Assembly (NCBI RefSeq): GCF_023101085.1
Contig: NZ_CP064703.1
Span: forward strand, 1,550,001-1,614,000
Reading direction: 5' to 3'
Source: Bradyrhizobium sp. 170
Lineage (GTDB): Bacteria > Pseudomonadota > Alphaproteobacteria > Rhizobiales > Xanthobacteraceae
Length of the DNA: 64,000 nt
This document shows positions 36,046 through 45,836 of this stretch, piece after piece. The translations under genes and the position numbers were made by a program. How positions within the stretch are numbered: the stretch's first letter is position 1; every line of letters begins with the position of its first letter. A model generated the notes under the pieces. It saw nothing but the letters and a program-made list of their open reading frames with translations. It was not told the origin of the DNA and ran no database searches.

Positions 36046-36873
36046 ATGAGCGAAGAAGAATTGCGACAGCAAGCGGCCCGTTGGTGGCGAACCTCCATCT
36101 GCGATATCGCGCCCGGTCGCATCGCCTATCGGGGTTATCCAATCGAAGATTTGATCGGCCGGATTTCCTTTCCCGCCATGATCTGGCTGATGTTGCGCGA
36201 CGATCTGCCGACGCCAGCGCAGGAGCGGCTGCTGCAAGCTGCGCTGGTCGCGTCCGTTGACCACGGTCCGCACGCGCCCTCCATCGCAATTGCGCAGATG
36301 GCGGTGAGCTGCGGGCTGCCCCTGAACGGTGCGATGGCCTCCGCAATCAATACACTCGATGACGTGCACGGCGGAGCAGGGGAGCAGGCGGTCGAACTCT
36401 ACGAAGATGTGCTGCGGAGGCGCGATGGCCTAGAGATCGGCGAGGCCGCGGCCGCCGCAATCGACCATTTCACCGCAAGGCGCGGCAAATATCTGCCCGG
36501 CTTCGGCCACCGGTTTCATCCGGTCGACCCGCGCGCGGCACCGCTATTGGCGCTGGTGGATGGCGCAGGTGCTGAGGGCAGTGTCAGCGGCGACTATGCC
36601 AAGGCCGCCCGCGCGATCGAGCGCGTGATGCAGCAGCGCAAGGGCAAACTCATCCCAATGAACATTGATGGCGCGACCGCGGTCATTTACGGAGAGCTCG
36701 GCTTCGCGCCTTCGCTGGCGCGCGGCGTCTTCTGCCTGTCGCGCGCCGTCGGAATCCTGGCCCACGCCTGGGAACAGACCAGGCGCAAGGATCGTAACAA
36801 GGGACCGATGCCCAAGCAGTTTGGCTACAAATATGAGGGCCAGCCGCGCCGCACGCTGGGAGGCGCGTCATGA
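36046..36873 (+). CDS. Citryl-CoA lyase-like enzyme (citrate synthase superfamily, short form)
   Basis: A 275-aa protein, shorter than citrate synthase (~430 aa), as in citryl-CoA lyases. Citrate-synthase active-site positions are visible: INTLDDVHGGAGEQA (first catalytic His), LPGFGHRFHPVDPRA (second His with the substrate Arg), and MNIDGATAVIYGELGF (catalytic Asp), followed by HAWEQTRRKDRNKGPMPK. Known family reactions split citryl-CoA, or similar 3-hydroxy-3-carboxyacyl-CoA, into acetyl-CoA and an oxo acid. The preceding CoA-transferase would make the thioester. Its stop overlaps the start of the SMP-30 gene (ATGA). Confidence 0.85.
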   Translation: MSEEELRQQAARWWRTSICDIAPGRIAYRGYPIEDLIGRISFPAMIWLMLRDDLPTPAQERLLQAALVASVDHGPHAPSIAIAQMAVSCGLPLNGAMASAINTLDDVHGGAGEQAVELYEDVLRRRDGLEIGEAAAAAIDHFTARRGKYLPGFGHRFHPVDPRAAPLLALVDGAGAEGSVSGDYAKAARAIERVMQQRKGKLIPMNIDGATAVIYGELGFAPSLARGVFCLSRAVGILAHAWEQTRRKDRNKGPMPKQFGYKYEGQPRRTLGGAS

Positions 36874-37769
36874 TGTATCTCGACAAGTCGCCTCAGCTGG
36901 TTGAGACCCGCGTGTTCTCGTCGATGCCGGCGGAATTTCGTCGCCCGGGTGTTTCCTCGAAATGGGCGGATGCCAACCGCGGGGGCCATCCGGTGGATTG
37001 TTTCATCGAGGGGCCGTCGTTCGACAAGTCCGGGAATCTCTACGTCGTCGATATCCCCTTCGGCCGCATTTTCCGGATTTCGCCCGACGGCATCTGGTCT
37101 CTGATAATCGAATATGACGGCTGGCCGAATGGTCTGAAGATCGCACCTGATGGCCGGGTGCTGGTGGCCGACTACATGAACGGCCTCATGGAGCTCGATC
37201 CGCAGCGGGGTACTATCAGGCCGCTTCTGGGGCACCGCAATTCCGAGTCCTTCAGAGGCTGCAACGACCTGCATATCGCGACCAACGGCGGCATCTATTT
37301 CACCGATCAGGGGCAAACTGGATTGCACGATCCGACAGGCCGGGTGTTCCGACTGTGCCCTGACGGCCGGCTCGATTGCCTGATTTCGAACGGGCCTAGC
37401 CCGAACGGGCTGGTGCTCAGTCCCGACGAGGCCGTGTTGTTCGTTGCAATGACGCGCGACAACAGCATCTGGCGCGTGCCGCTGATGCGTGACGGCGGGG
37501 TTGCGAAGGTGGGACGGTTCAGCTTGTTCTTCGGGACCAGCGGTCCTGACGGGCTGACGGTGGATCAAAAAGGGCGGCTCTTTGTCGCGCATGCCTCCCT
37601 CGGCCACGTCTTCGTCATGGCGCCGAACGGCGAAACGATCGCCCGCATCAAGTCCTGCGCTGGGGCGACCTGCACGAACCTCGTATTGGAGGCGGCAAAC
37701 GGCACATTGCTCATTACGGAATCCTCTACCGGATCAGTGTTGATGGCTGATCTCGCTCACCTTCCTTGA
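36870..37769 (+). CDS. SMP-30/gluconolactonase-family hydrolase
   Basis: A 299-aa six-bladed propeller: EGPSFDKSGNLYVVDIPFGR (metal-binding Glu of the family), GWPNGLKIAPDGRVLVADYM, NDLHIATNGGIYFTDQGQ, GPSPNGLVLSPDEAVLFVAM (Asn and Asp metal ligands) and SGPDGLTVDQKGRLFVAH. These enzymes open lactones with a divalent metal. No signal peptide is visible, so it is probably cytosolic. It is translationally coupled to the lyase gene (ATGA), which argues that its lactone belongs to the same pathway. Confidence 0.9.
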   Translation: MMYLDKSPQLVETRVFSSMPAEFRRPGVSSKWADANRGGHPVDCFIEGPSFDKSGNLYVVDIPFGRIFRISPDGIWSLIIEYDGWPNGLKIAPDGRVLVADYMNGLMELDPQRGTIRPLLGHRNSESFRGCNDLHIATNGGIYFTDQGQTGLHDPTGRVFRLCPDGRLDCLISNGPSPNGLVLSPDEAVLFVAMTRDNSIWRVPLMRDGGVAKVGRFSLFFGTSGPDGLTVDQKGRLFVAHASLGHVFVMAPNGETIARIKSCAGATCTNLVLEAANGTLLITESSTGSVLMADLAHLP

Positions 37770-38353
37770 ACGTTCGCCAGCAGGAGTGACAAGGTGGTAC
37801 CGAATCCTTCACGCGACGGTCCACCGAATCAAGATGCAGGAAGGAGCCCGGTAGATGATTGGCTTGCTAGTTGCCAAGGCATTGTACTTGGCGACGAATG
37901 GATCGCATTTGTGTGCGGTGATCCGAAACTGGAGTCAGTAAGCAGCACTGTGTGGAAAGCGCGAAAGTACGACTGGGCTATCGTTCGTAAGGCTCGGTCG
38001 GGCTTCGCCCGCAACGGGCCGCCGCCGACCTGGCTTCGCGCCTTTTAGCCGGGCAGGTTTCGGCTCGCGGTCCACGAGCCTTGAGAAGACCATCGTATCG
38101 CTTCGCACCATGAAACGATTTGATGGCTGATATCTTGAACGTTCCCGCCAAGAAGGTCGAAGAGGTAACCGCTCGCAGTGGGAGTAAGCACCGCATCAGC
38201 GTCGAGGTTCTCCGATCATCCTCGAGCAACCGCGACGCACGCGTTGGAGCGTTCGTTTTGAGAACCAACAAGCAGCAGGGTTTGCTGCTTTGAAAGTCTT
38301 TACTGATAGGCCCAGGAGCGCTTTTAACTGTGTGGAGCAGAGGTCGCAGTACT
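37770..38353. other. No supported gene
   Basis: The open frames are short and unlike any family I know. The stretch between the lactonase gene and the GNAT remnant probably holds degraded sequence. Confidence 0.55.
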
Positions 38354-38869
38354 GTCATAGCCTCTTGCGCGCGCGCAATCCTCCAACCCGATATCCCCTC
38401 TCCTCGTAGAAACGGCGTACCCGTTCTAAGGCCGGATAGCCATCCGGGGCAACGCAACCTCAATCATCTGCCAGCCTCGGCGCTTCGCCTCCGAATGTAC
38501 CGCCTCGAGCAGATGCCGACCGTGGTCAGAGCTTCGGAAGTCGCAAGAAATCCATAGCTCCTGAAGCACACCGTACGCTCCGGCTGCTCTCACGGCCTGT
38601 ACGGCCGAGATGGCAGCGACCCCTACAATCCGCCCCGTGGCTTGTTCTTCGATGACAAAAATGAAGCCCTCTTCGGGATCCTGAATCAGGCGCAAAGCAG
38701 CCTGCTTCGCGCCTTCAAGGCTGAACTCTGGTCCGGGGCCACCTAATTCAGAAAGTAGCTTTCCGACGGCTTCTGCGATCGCGTTCTCATCTCCTGGCAC
38801 GCCTTTGCGCAAAGCCGCGCCCCCGTGGGGCAGGCCTTGCGCTTCAGCGCCAACACGAACACCCGTCAC
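38354..38869 (-). pseudogene. GNAT-family N-acetyltransferase with one frameshift
   Basis: From ATG 38869 the frame carries LRKGVPGDENAIAEAVGKLL, FIFVIEEQATGRIVGVAAIS, the strand YGVLQELWISCDFRSSDHGR (acetyl-CoA loop) and HLLEAVHSEAKRRGWQMIEV, then stops early after ALPRMAIRP. A frameshift at CCCC near 38445 restores the expected ending (PDGYPALERVRRFYEERGY, RVGGLRARKRL) to a stop at 38354. One lesion at a C-run: either a recent pseudogene or a sequencing slip. Confidence 0.8.
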
Positions 38870-39466
38870 GTTAGTCCCTCCAGTCCTTCTTGAGGATATC
38901 CATGTTCAAAAGGATACAGAAAACGCAACTGAGAGCAACTATCAAGCTCGATAGGGAATAGGACGTCCGCCCTCGCTATAAGCAACAGAGGTGAGGTAAG
39001 TGCAAGCTGTTGCCGTTCGCAGAATCGACTGCGGCTTGACCTGCTGCGAACTCATGATGGACTTCCTTCGATTAGAAAGGAAATCCACGAGACCGCACAT
39101 TCGCGCGCAGGCCGGCCATGCCGATCAAACATTTCGTAAGAGTGATTGCCGATCGTCACTCACGAGCGATTCGATTCAGTAGATCTTGCAGCATGATAAT
39201 CGCCGTGCCATAGGGCGCATCAGTTCGGCGCGTCTGAAGGTGAGATTCCCAAACTCGCGTGCTTCACTCGTGCAAAGTTGCGCGAAGCGGGACAGGTATC
39301 ATACGCGTGCGCCCGACAAAATCGTCTGAACAACATCGCGAAAGATTTTGCACGCTAATGCACTATCTTAAGCTTACCTCGAAGAATCGAAAGATAATGG
39401 CAAGCACTGCTTGTTTGGACCTTCGCTCCTCGTTTAAGGGACCGTCACGGAACGGGAGTGGTTGCG
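38870..39466. other. No supported gene
   Basis: Intergenic DNA between the GNAT remnant and the EAL gene; no recognised promoter box or protein segment. Confidence 0.55.
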
Positions 39467-40681
39467 ATGGAGCATGGGCAGGCCGAACTGGTCGGAGGGA
39501 AACCTGCAATCTTCGGCCAGCGTAAGGTGCGGCCGCGAGCGTGCGTGGCCGTCGGCAAGCGGCATCTGCGCGCCTTTCTACGGGATGTGCTGGAGGATAT
39601 GGGGTTTGTTATCAGCGAATGCGGGACTGCTGACGAGCTGCCGCACGTACTCTGCACGGACTTCCCTGATCTGATCCTGCTCGGCATTGGCTCCGATCGG
39701 ATCGAGCCTGGACGATTGCTCGAGATACTCGTACGCGAAGGATTTGCAGGCGGAGTGCTGGCGTTCGGCGCCCGCGAGTCGATCATCATGACGGCAGTGC
39801 AGCAGGTCGGGGGCGAATATGGACTTGCTATGCTGCCGCCGCTGAGGACGCCGTTTGCAGCCGAGACGCTGCGCGATCGGGTCGCCATGCTCTTGCCCAG
39901 AGAGCCGGCGCCCCGTCCCGCGGTCCATGTCGGGGAAGCCTTACACGCTGGCTGGCTTGAGCTCTGGTATGAGCCGAAGTTTGACGCGTGTACCCTCAGC
40001 CGCCGCGGCGCCGAGGCGCTTGTGCGAATGCGGCACCCGACCTGGGGCGTTGTTCCACCGGCCTATTTCATCCCGGAGGCTCACGATCCGCATTTTAGGG
40101 AGTTGTCGCAGTTCGTGATCGACCGCGCGATCAAGGATTGGCAGTATCTTCTGGAGCAGCAAACTTCAATCGATCTCTCCATCAATCTCCCGGCAGCATT
40201 CCTGATTGACCCGCAGGCGGTACGCGATCTCTGTCAGCGCATGCCGTCGCACCCCGCTTTCGGCGGCTTGACGATTGAAATCGAGAGCGAGGAAGCGATC
40301 GAGAACCTAGATCTCCTGATCGAGGTCGCGCGTGAGGTTCGCTTTCACAACATTGGCCTTGCAATCGACAATGTCGGCGCCAATTGGCCGCAGCTGATGG
40401 GGGTGGAAAAATTCCCGTTCATGAAATTAAAAGTGGACCGGCAGTACGTCGCCGGTTGCGGAAATGGGCCCCTGAAGCGAACGGTGTGCCGCCATATCGT
40501 CGATCTAGCCAAAGAGTACAGTGTGCGCACCGTCGCCGCAGGTGTGGAGAGCCACGCCGACCTTATCGCTGTGACCGAACTCGGCTTCGACCTTGCGCAG
40601 GGCCATCTGTTCGGAAAGGCCATGCCGCTGAAGCAATTTGCACAGTCATCTTTCAGCCCTGTTCCACTTCGTCCAAAATAG
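39467..40681 (+). CDS. Receiver-like plus degenerate EAL-domain protein
   Basis: A 404-aa protein; ATG 39467 is preferred over GTG 39458 because GGGAG (39454-39458) precedes it. Residues ~23-145 resemble a response-regulator receiver, but the phospho-acceptor Asp is replaced (FPDLILLGIGSD, Gly73). Residues ~155-395 are an EAL domain with EALVRM (183-188), INLPA and MKLKVDRQYV retained. However, the DDFG loop reads IDNVGANW and the AEGVE motif reads AAGVES, so two catalytic acids are lost. It therefore probably binds c-di-GMP or a partner protein rather than hydrolysing c-di-GMP. Confidence 0.82.
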   Translation: MEHGQAELVGGKPAIFGQRKVRPRACVAVGKRHLRAFLRDVLEDMGFVISECGTADELPHVLCTDFPDLILLGIGSDRIEPGRLLEILVREGFAGGVLAFGARESIIMTAVQQVGGEYGLAMLPPLRTPFAAETLRDRVAMLLPREPAPRPAVHVGEALHAGWLELWYEPKFDACTLSRRGAEALVRMRHPTWGVVPPAYFIPEAHDPHFRELSQFVIDRAIKDWQYLLEQQTSIDLSINLPAAFLIDPQAVRDLCQRMPSHPAFGGLTIEIESEEAIENLDLLIEVAREVRFHNIGLAIDNVGANWPQLMGVEKFPFMKLKVDRQYVAGCGNGPLKRTVCRHIVDLAKEYSVRTVAAGVESHADLIAVTELGFDLAQGHLFGKAMPLKQFAQSSFSPVPLRPK

Positions 40682-41212
40682 TTGCATGAGGAGTGGCTGA
40701 GCACAGCCAGGCAAAGCGTACCAGCGCTCGCCCGCGCCGCCATGCCTACTCGGCACCAGGCATGCGGCTGACTGCAATTAAATCGGTCACTTTGCAAAGC
40801 CAGTATCGCTCCTCCCGGCGGAACTTCATTTCCCTCCGAAGCGACGCCGAAGCTTGTTGTAGCACAAACCCGTTTTGGCAAGCCTCCAGCGAGTCAATCC
40901 GCGGAGTTAACGTTGTAGCCGTGAAGGCTTGCACAAAACCTCCAGTCAGGGCGTGTGACCGGAGCTTTGCCGAGATCCGGCGTAGACGTGCGTCGGCTCG
41001 CGGCTTTTAGTCGCGCCCCGGTTTCGGAATCGTCGAGCGTCGCTTGGCTCCGCGCTGCCGTGCCAGACAAACCGACGGAAGCTCGCAGCGCGACTGGCTC
41101 TCGGAGTAGGGCCCGAGGGCTCGCAAATTGCCCATCATTGAGCGCGTCTGTGTTTGGCACGGCATTTGAAAGGGATCGCCAATGGCATCGCTCGCCTAAG
41201 GAGTCGGAAGGC
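40682..41212. other. Intergenic region upstream of ferredoxin, with a weak sigma-54-like site
   Basis: No gene is supported. TGGCAC at 41155-41160 followed after 5 nt by TTGA (41166-41169) has the spacing of a -24/-12 nif promoter (TGGCAC-N5-TTGC) but lacks the final GC. No clear NifA site (TGT-N10-ACA) was found upstream. It may be a decayed nif promoter. Confidence 0.35.
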
Positions 41213-41416
41213 ATGGCTTACAAGATCGTCGCTTCGCAATGCACCGTTTGTGGGGCATGCGAGTTCGAGTGTCCCAACGCGGCGATCAGCCTCAAGCGTG
41301 ACATTTACGTTATCGATGCCAAAAAGTGTACGGAGTGCGCGGGCCATTGCGACACGCCGCAATGCGCGGTCGTCTGTCCGGTGCCTGACACCTGTATCCC
41401 GTCTAAAACAGCATAA
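41213..41416 (+). CDS. fdxN: 2[4Fe-4S] ferredoxin, FdxN type
   Basis: A 67-aa bacterial ferredoxin; ATG 41213 follows AAGGAG. Cluster motifs are C10-X2-C13-X2-C16-X3-C20-P, and [19 protein letters not shown], with the longer insert between cysteines that marks the FdxN/FrxA group linked to nifB. Such ferredoxins carry electrons for nitrogenase cofactor synthesis or nitrogenase itself. nifB is not next to it; instead, suf remnants follow. Intact. Confidence 0.85.
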   Translation: MAYKIVASQCTVCGACEFECPNAAISLKRDIYVIDAKKCTECAGHCDTPQCAVVCPVPDTCIPSKTA

Positions 41417-41544
41417 GCAGCCCGCGTCCAGAAGGCTTCACCGCTCGATTTCGCGAACGAAGTAGTAGATGTCGAGCTTGAGGAGGCCGCCGACCGCATG
41501 GGGCGCATCGAGGTCGATCAACATCGTTATGACTTAAGGCGCTG

Positions 41545-41830
41545 ATCTTCTCCGAGAAGCCCTCGAAGGGCTCTGTCAGAGGACACCGTCAAATTTGTCT
41601 CGAATAAGGACGAGGCCGCCTCGATGCTCCAGTCGCCGCGTCGAGGCTTATCGTCGCTGGCTGACGAGCCAAGGCGAGGTGGACGGGGCGTCAAATATCA
41701 CAAGATCGATTTGCAGGATATCTAAAGCGACGTCACGGCCGAAGCCGAAGAGACGGTCTCCTGGCGCGACGAGATCGGTCCGGAGATCCTGAAGACGTAC
41801 GAGAAGCTCGGCATCCGCTTCCGTGCACGA
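41545..41830 (+). pseudogene. sufB remnant
   Basis: Pieces in different frames read EDTVKFVSNKDEAA, then RRVEAYRRWLTSQGEV, KYHKIDLQDI and finally DEIGPEILKTYEKLGI. This is the N-terminal order of SufB (SEDTV..IS..KNEP...RLEAYRRW...KIDFQDI...YEKLGI). Several frameshifts; the beta-helix core is absent. It lies 128 nt after the ferredoxin and points the same way. Confidence 0.65.
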
Positions 41831-41984
41831 GTGCATGGAGCGTAAAGTCATAGCACGATCCCGCCGCCCGCCCTCTCGCCGCTTACTCCAGTTTCGCAAG
41901 TCAGCGTGCATCCTGAGGTCCGGAACTGTTCCTGCGATGTCGCGCAGGCCAAGGTCCAGGCTGCACTACTCCCCAAGCGGCGAC

Positions 41985-42370
41985 GGAAACAACGAAGGCG
42001 CGCGCCAAAGTCGCTCAGCACGTGAGTGCCTGGCGCACCGAGGAGATCATCTTGACCAACGCCACGGAGGCGATCGAGCTCGCGGCTCGTCGCGGGGGCA
42101 GCCGAACACAGGCAGTCCGACCTGATCATCCGTTCGATCCTGGAGTAATCCAGCCTTTGCAATTCCTCAGAGCCTCATGGCACTGTGATCAAACGGATGC
42201 CGGCCGAGGATGATCGCAACTTCCTTACGGACGAGTTCGAGAAGCTGCTGACGGAAAAGTCCAGGCTTTGTCGCGATCACGCAGATGTCGAAGCGCCCGG
42301 CGCGTTCGTTCTGCTCGCGGAGCTCATCCGACTACGCGAACAGGGTGTTGAGCGGACGCATTCACAAGCG
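41985..42370 (+). pseudogene. sufS cysteine desulfurase remnant
   Basis: One frame reads KARAKVAQHVSAWRTEEIIL and NATEAIELAA, matching the SufS segment before the PLP pocket (EIIFTRNATEAINLVA). Another reads NFLTDEFEKLLTEKSRL, and after a garbled part FVLLAELIRLREQGV (SufS: LVAVTHMSNVLG...I..LAHE.G). The Lys and Cys active-site regions are missing. Following a sufB piece directly, it implies that sufC and sufD were deleted. Confidence 0.55.
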
Positions 42371-42529
42371 GAGCCTCCACAGATCCACGCGTTTTCACCA
42401 GGCCGGGAGTAAGACCGTTGTAGCCCACCTAGTACAGCTCGCAATCGCTTGGGCAATATCGCAGCGACACTCCAGTAGGTTGACGGATCGATCCTCGTGC
42501 GCATAATGCCAGCCGTCGTGGTCTCCGGA

Positions 42530-42690
42530 TTTCGTTTGATCCGGAGCTAAGAGGGAAGCCGGTGCAATACCGGCGCTGCCCCCGCAACTGTAAGCGGCGA
42601 GCCGCTGTCCAACGAAGTCACTGAAGCCATGCGGCTTCGGGAAGGCCGGACAGCAGCGACGACCCGCGAGCCAGGAGACCTGCCTCGACA
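42530..42690 (+). promoter_or_regulatory. Cobalamin riboswitch
   Basis: The diagnostic elements occur in order: AGGGAAGCCGGTGCAATACC (stem with GGTG), CTGCCCCCGCAACTGTAAGC (B12 core), a variable arm with CACTGAAGCC...GGCTTCGGGAAGG, and GCGAGCCAGGAGACCTGCC closing the B12 box. It lies about 110 nt upstream of the methionine synthase MetE frame. When B12 is present it would turn off the B12-independent enzyme, a known arrangement. Confidence 0.95.
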
Positions 42691-42801
42691 ATATATCGTC
42701 CACGGGCGGGGTGTCCCGGTGTGCGCCAAGCAGCTATCGCTCACGCGATATTCGCTGCATGCGTCCGCCATGGCCTTTGCCCCAATCATGGCGTCTGAGC
42801 T

Positions 42802-45117
42802 ATGTCTATTCTTTCGCTTCCCGTTGCCACACTGGGGATGTCACGCATCGGCCCACGACGCGGACTCAAATTCGCGCTCGAGAGCTACTTGGCGGGAAAC
42901 TCCAGCGAAGCCGAGCTCCTCGAGGCGGGGTGTAAACTTCGTGCCGCTAATTGGGCACGGCAGAAATCCCGCGGTGCGACCGTCATTCCTTCGAATGACT
43001 TCTCGTTTTACGACCATGTGCTCGATACCAGCGTAATGGTCGGCGCCATTCCCGACGTCTACGGCTGGACCGAAGATCCTGTGTCGCTCAAGACCTACGT
43101 CACCATGGCGCGTGGCGCTCAGGACGGTGGTCACGCTCAGCATGGGCCTGGCGTAGCCGCACAGGAAATGACGAAGTGGTTCGATACCAACTACCACTAC
43201 ATGGTGCCGGAATTTCACCAGGATCAGATCTTTAAGTATTCCTCTCGAAAGCCGATCGAGGAATATGAGGAGGCAAAAAGCCTCGGCTACCAAACGCGCC
43301 CCGTCCTAGTTGGCCCAGTCACTTTCCTGAAGCTCGGCAAAAGCGCAGATCCCGCATTCAATCCGCTGTCGCTGCTTGACCGGCTCCTCCCAGTCTATGT
43401 CGATGTCCTCCGCGAACTAGCCTCGCGCGGTGCTGAATGGGTTCAGCTCGATGAGCCATGCCTAGTGACGGACGTCGACGAAGCGTCGCGGGCGGCTGTC
43501 CGCCGGGCCTATGCTCATTTCGCAGAGGTTGTGCCGGCCCTTAAAATCATGCTGGCCACTTATTTCGGCGCTATCGGCGACAATCTTGAAACAGCCTTGG
43601 CCTTGCCCGTTGCCGGGCTTCATGTCGATCTGGTTCGGGCACCCGACCAGTTGGACGCAATTGTCGCCACAGCCCGCAGAGATCTCGTGGTCTCGCTAGG
43701 CGTCGTTGATGGTCGCAACGTCTGGCGCTCCAATCTTGCGGCGCTGCTCGACCAACTTGCCCCTATGGTCAAAAAGCTGGGCAGGGACCGTGTTCAGATT
43801 GCTCCTTCCTGCTCGCTGCTTCATGTTCCGATCGACATTGAGCTAGAGACCGATCTCGATCCCAATCTGAAGACGTGGCTGGCGTTCTCAGTTCAGAAGA
43901 TCAAGGAACTTTCGATATTGGGCAAAGCGCTGGCCGGCCATGCTGCCGAGGTGGCCGATGAACTTGCGCTTTCGGAGGACGCAGCCGTGACCCGCGAAAC
44001 ATCGCCCGAGATCCACAATGCGAATGTCGCCGGACGAATGGCCGTGATCGACGATAGCATGCGTCGCCGTCGCAGTGCGTTCACCCAGCGTGCCGACGTC
44101 CAGCGCGTCGCGTCGCATTGCCCATGTTTCCAACGACAACCATCGGATCCTTCCCGCAAACGGTCGACGTTCGGAATGCGCGTGCGGCTCATGCGCGGGG
44201 AGCGCTGAATGACGCGCAGTACGAGCAGCTTCTGAAAGCGGAGACAGCCCGTACCGTGCAGTGGCAGGAAGATATCGGCCTGGACGTGCTCGTACACGGT
44301 GAGTTCGAGCGCAATGACATGGTTCAATACTTTGCCGAGCAGCTGTTAGGATTCGCTTTCACCAAGCACGGCTGGGTTCAGTCTTATGGGTCGCGGTACG
44401 TTCGCCCGGCTATCCTGTTCGGAGATGTTTCCCGGCCGAAGCCGATGACCGTTGAATGGTGGCGCTATGCGCAGTCTCTGACCAAGAAACCCGTCAAGGC
44501 TATGCTGACCGGACCGGTGACGATCCTGAACTGGTCGTTTGTCCGCGACGACATCTCGCGGAGCGAGACATGCCGTCAGATCGCTCTTGCGATCCGAGAT
44601 GAGGTCATCGACCTTGAGGCGGCTGGAGCGACCATGATCCAGATCGACGAGGCTGCGTTGCGGGAGGGATTGCCGCTACGCAAATCGCAGTGGAGGAACT
44701 ATCTCGATTGGGCAGTGGACAGCTCCCGCGTTTGCTCCTCCGCTGTCGCCGACGGAACTCAGATCCATATCCACATGTGTTATTCCGAGTTCAACGAAAT
44801 CATCGATGCGATCGCAGCAATGGATGCTGACGTCATTTCAATCGAGACGTCGCGTTCTAAGATGGAATTGCTCGAGGCCTTCAAGAGCTACAAAATATCC
44901 CAATGAGATCGGGCCCGGCGTCTATGACATTCATTCACCGCGCATTCCCGCAGCGGCGGAAATCAAGCAGCTGATTGTGTTGGCGCGGCAGCGAGTTTCC
45001 GATCGGCAGCTCTGGATCAATCCCGACTGCGGACTGAAAACTCGAAGATGGGAGGAGGTGCGTCCCGCGCTCATCAATATGGTGGCCGCCGCGCGCGAGT
45101 TGCGGGCTGAGCCATGA
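42802..45117 (+). pseudogene. metE: Cobalamin-independent methionine synthase MetE, split by two single-base frameshifts
   Basis: From ATG 42802 the N-terminal barrel reads without a break to SPEIHNANVAGRMAV and QRVASH. A missing T at ~44119 (CATTGCCCATG) shifts to the frame of [20 protein letters not shown]. This continues through the catalytic barrel, with zinc ligands in HIHMCYSEF and the substrate Glu in MIQIDEA. One extra A at ~44893 shifts back to [14 protein letters not shown] and the last zinc Cys in NPDCGLKTR, ending at 45117. Total about 770 codons, the full family length. Both lesions are at homopolymers, so sequencing error is a real alternative to decay. Confidence 0.9.
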
Positions 45118-45800
45118 TGGTGCGGAGCGTTTCGCCAACGCGTTTGTGAATAAGATGCACGCGCTTTGGGGGCTTACGATGTCCTTGCGAGCTCCCAAAG
45201 TTCCCAGCGCCTGGGAATGCCGGCCGGCGCCGGCGGAGGCGGTCGCATACAGCCGGCGACAAGCTCGGTTTTCGATCCGACGGCGGACAGCGTGCCGGCG
45301 ATGCCCGATCCGGTCACATATTCCGAAGTCATTAACGCTCGACGCGAAGCACAGCGCTATTTTTCATTTATCCATCGCGTGGATGCGTCCCATCACAACA
45401 ATCTATTTTACCGCCCTTACGGAATGTCATACGAAATTGGCGCCTTGGCACGCTCTTCCGGAAGATAATCGAGCGTTGTTGGTGTTTGGGGGTGCCAAAT
45501 GCTGCTGCGCGACGGCAAACTGTCGCTTGTGTTTCAGGGCACGGCAGCCAAACCGCTTGCGCAAAGGATCCCAGCTCAATCAAGGCACTGCCCTGCCAAC
45601 CGGACAGCGGGCGAGTGGTGGACAAGGCGCGAAGTTTCCGACAGGAGCGGAAGGCAAGCGGCTCCAGATTTCGCGCGGAGTGATATCCGCTTCTCGTTGT
45701 TTGACGGCGAATGCCCTCGCCGTAAATCGATCGCCGGTAGTCCTCCCTACCGACGAAAGCTGGTGCGATGCGTAAAACAGCGTTGTTCCTGCGTGACTTT
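45118..45800. other. No supported gene between metE and the group II intron
   Basis: Short frames only. No second riboswitch is present: the B12-box sequence is not repeated here. Confidence 0.55.
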
Positions 45801-45801
45801 C

Positions 45802-45833
45802 GCCCGGCCTCCCGAGGAGGCCGGGCGTTTTTT
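45802..45833 (+). terminator. Rho-independent terminator at the group II intron insertion point
   Basis: GCCCGGCCTCC (45802-45812) pairs perfectly with GGAGGCCGGGC (45816-45826) across a 3-nt loop, then G and six T (45828-45833). The intron 5' end begins 3 nt later at ~45837. Confidence 0.88.
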
Positions 45834-45836
45834 GTG

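Noticed and set aside
45480..45800. Second cobalamin riboswitch after metE
   Set aside because: The region is GC-rich and structured, but it has no B12 box (GCCAGGAGACCTGCC) and no CCCCGCAACTGTAAG core.
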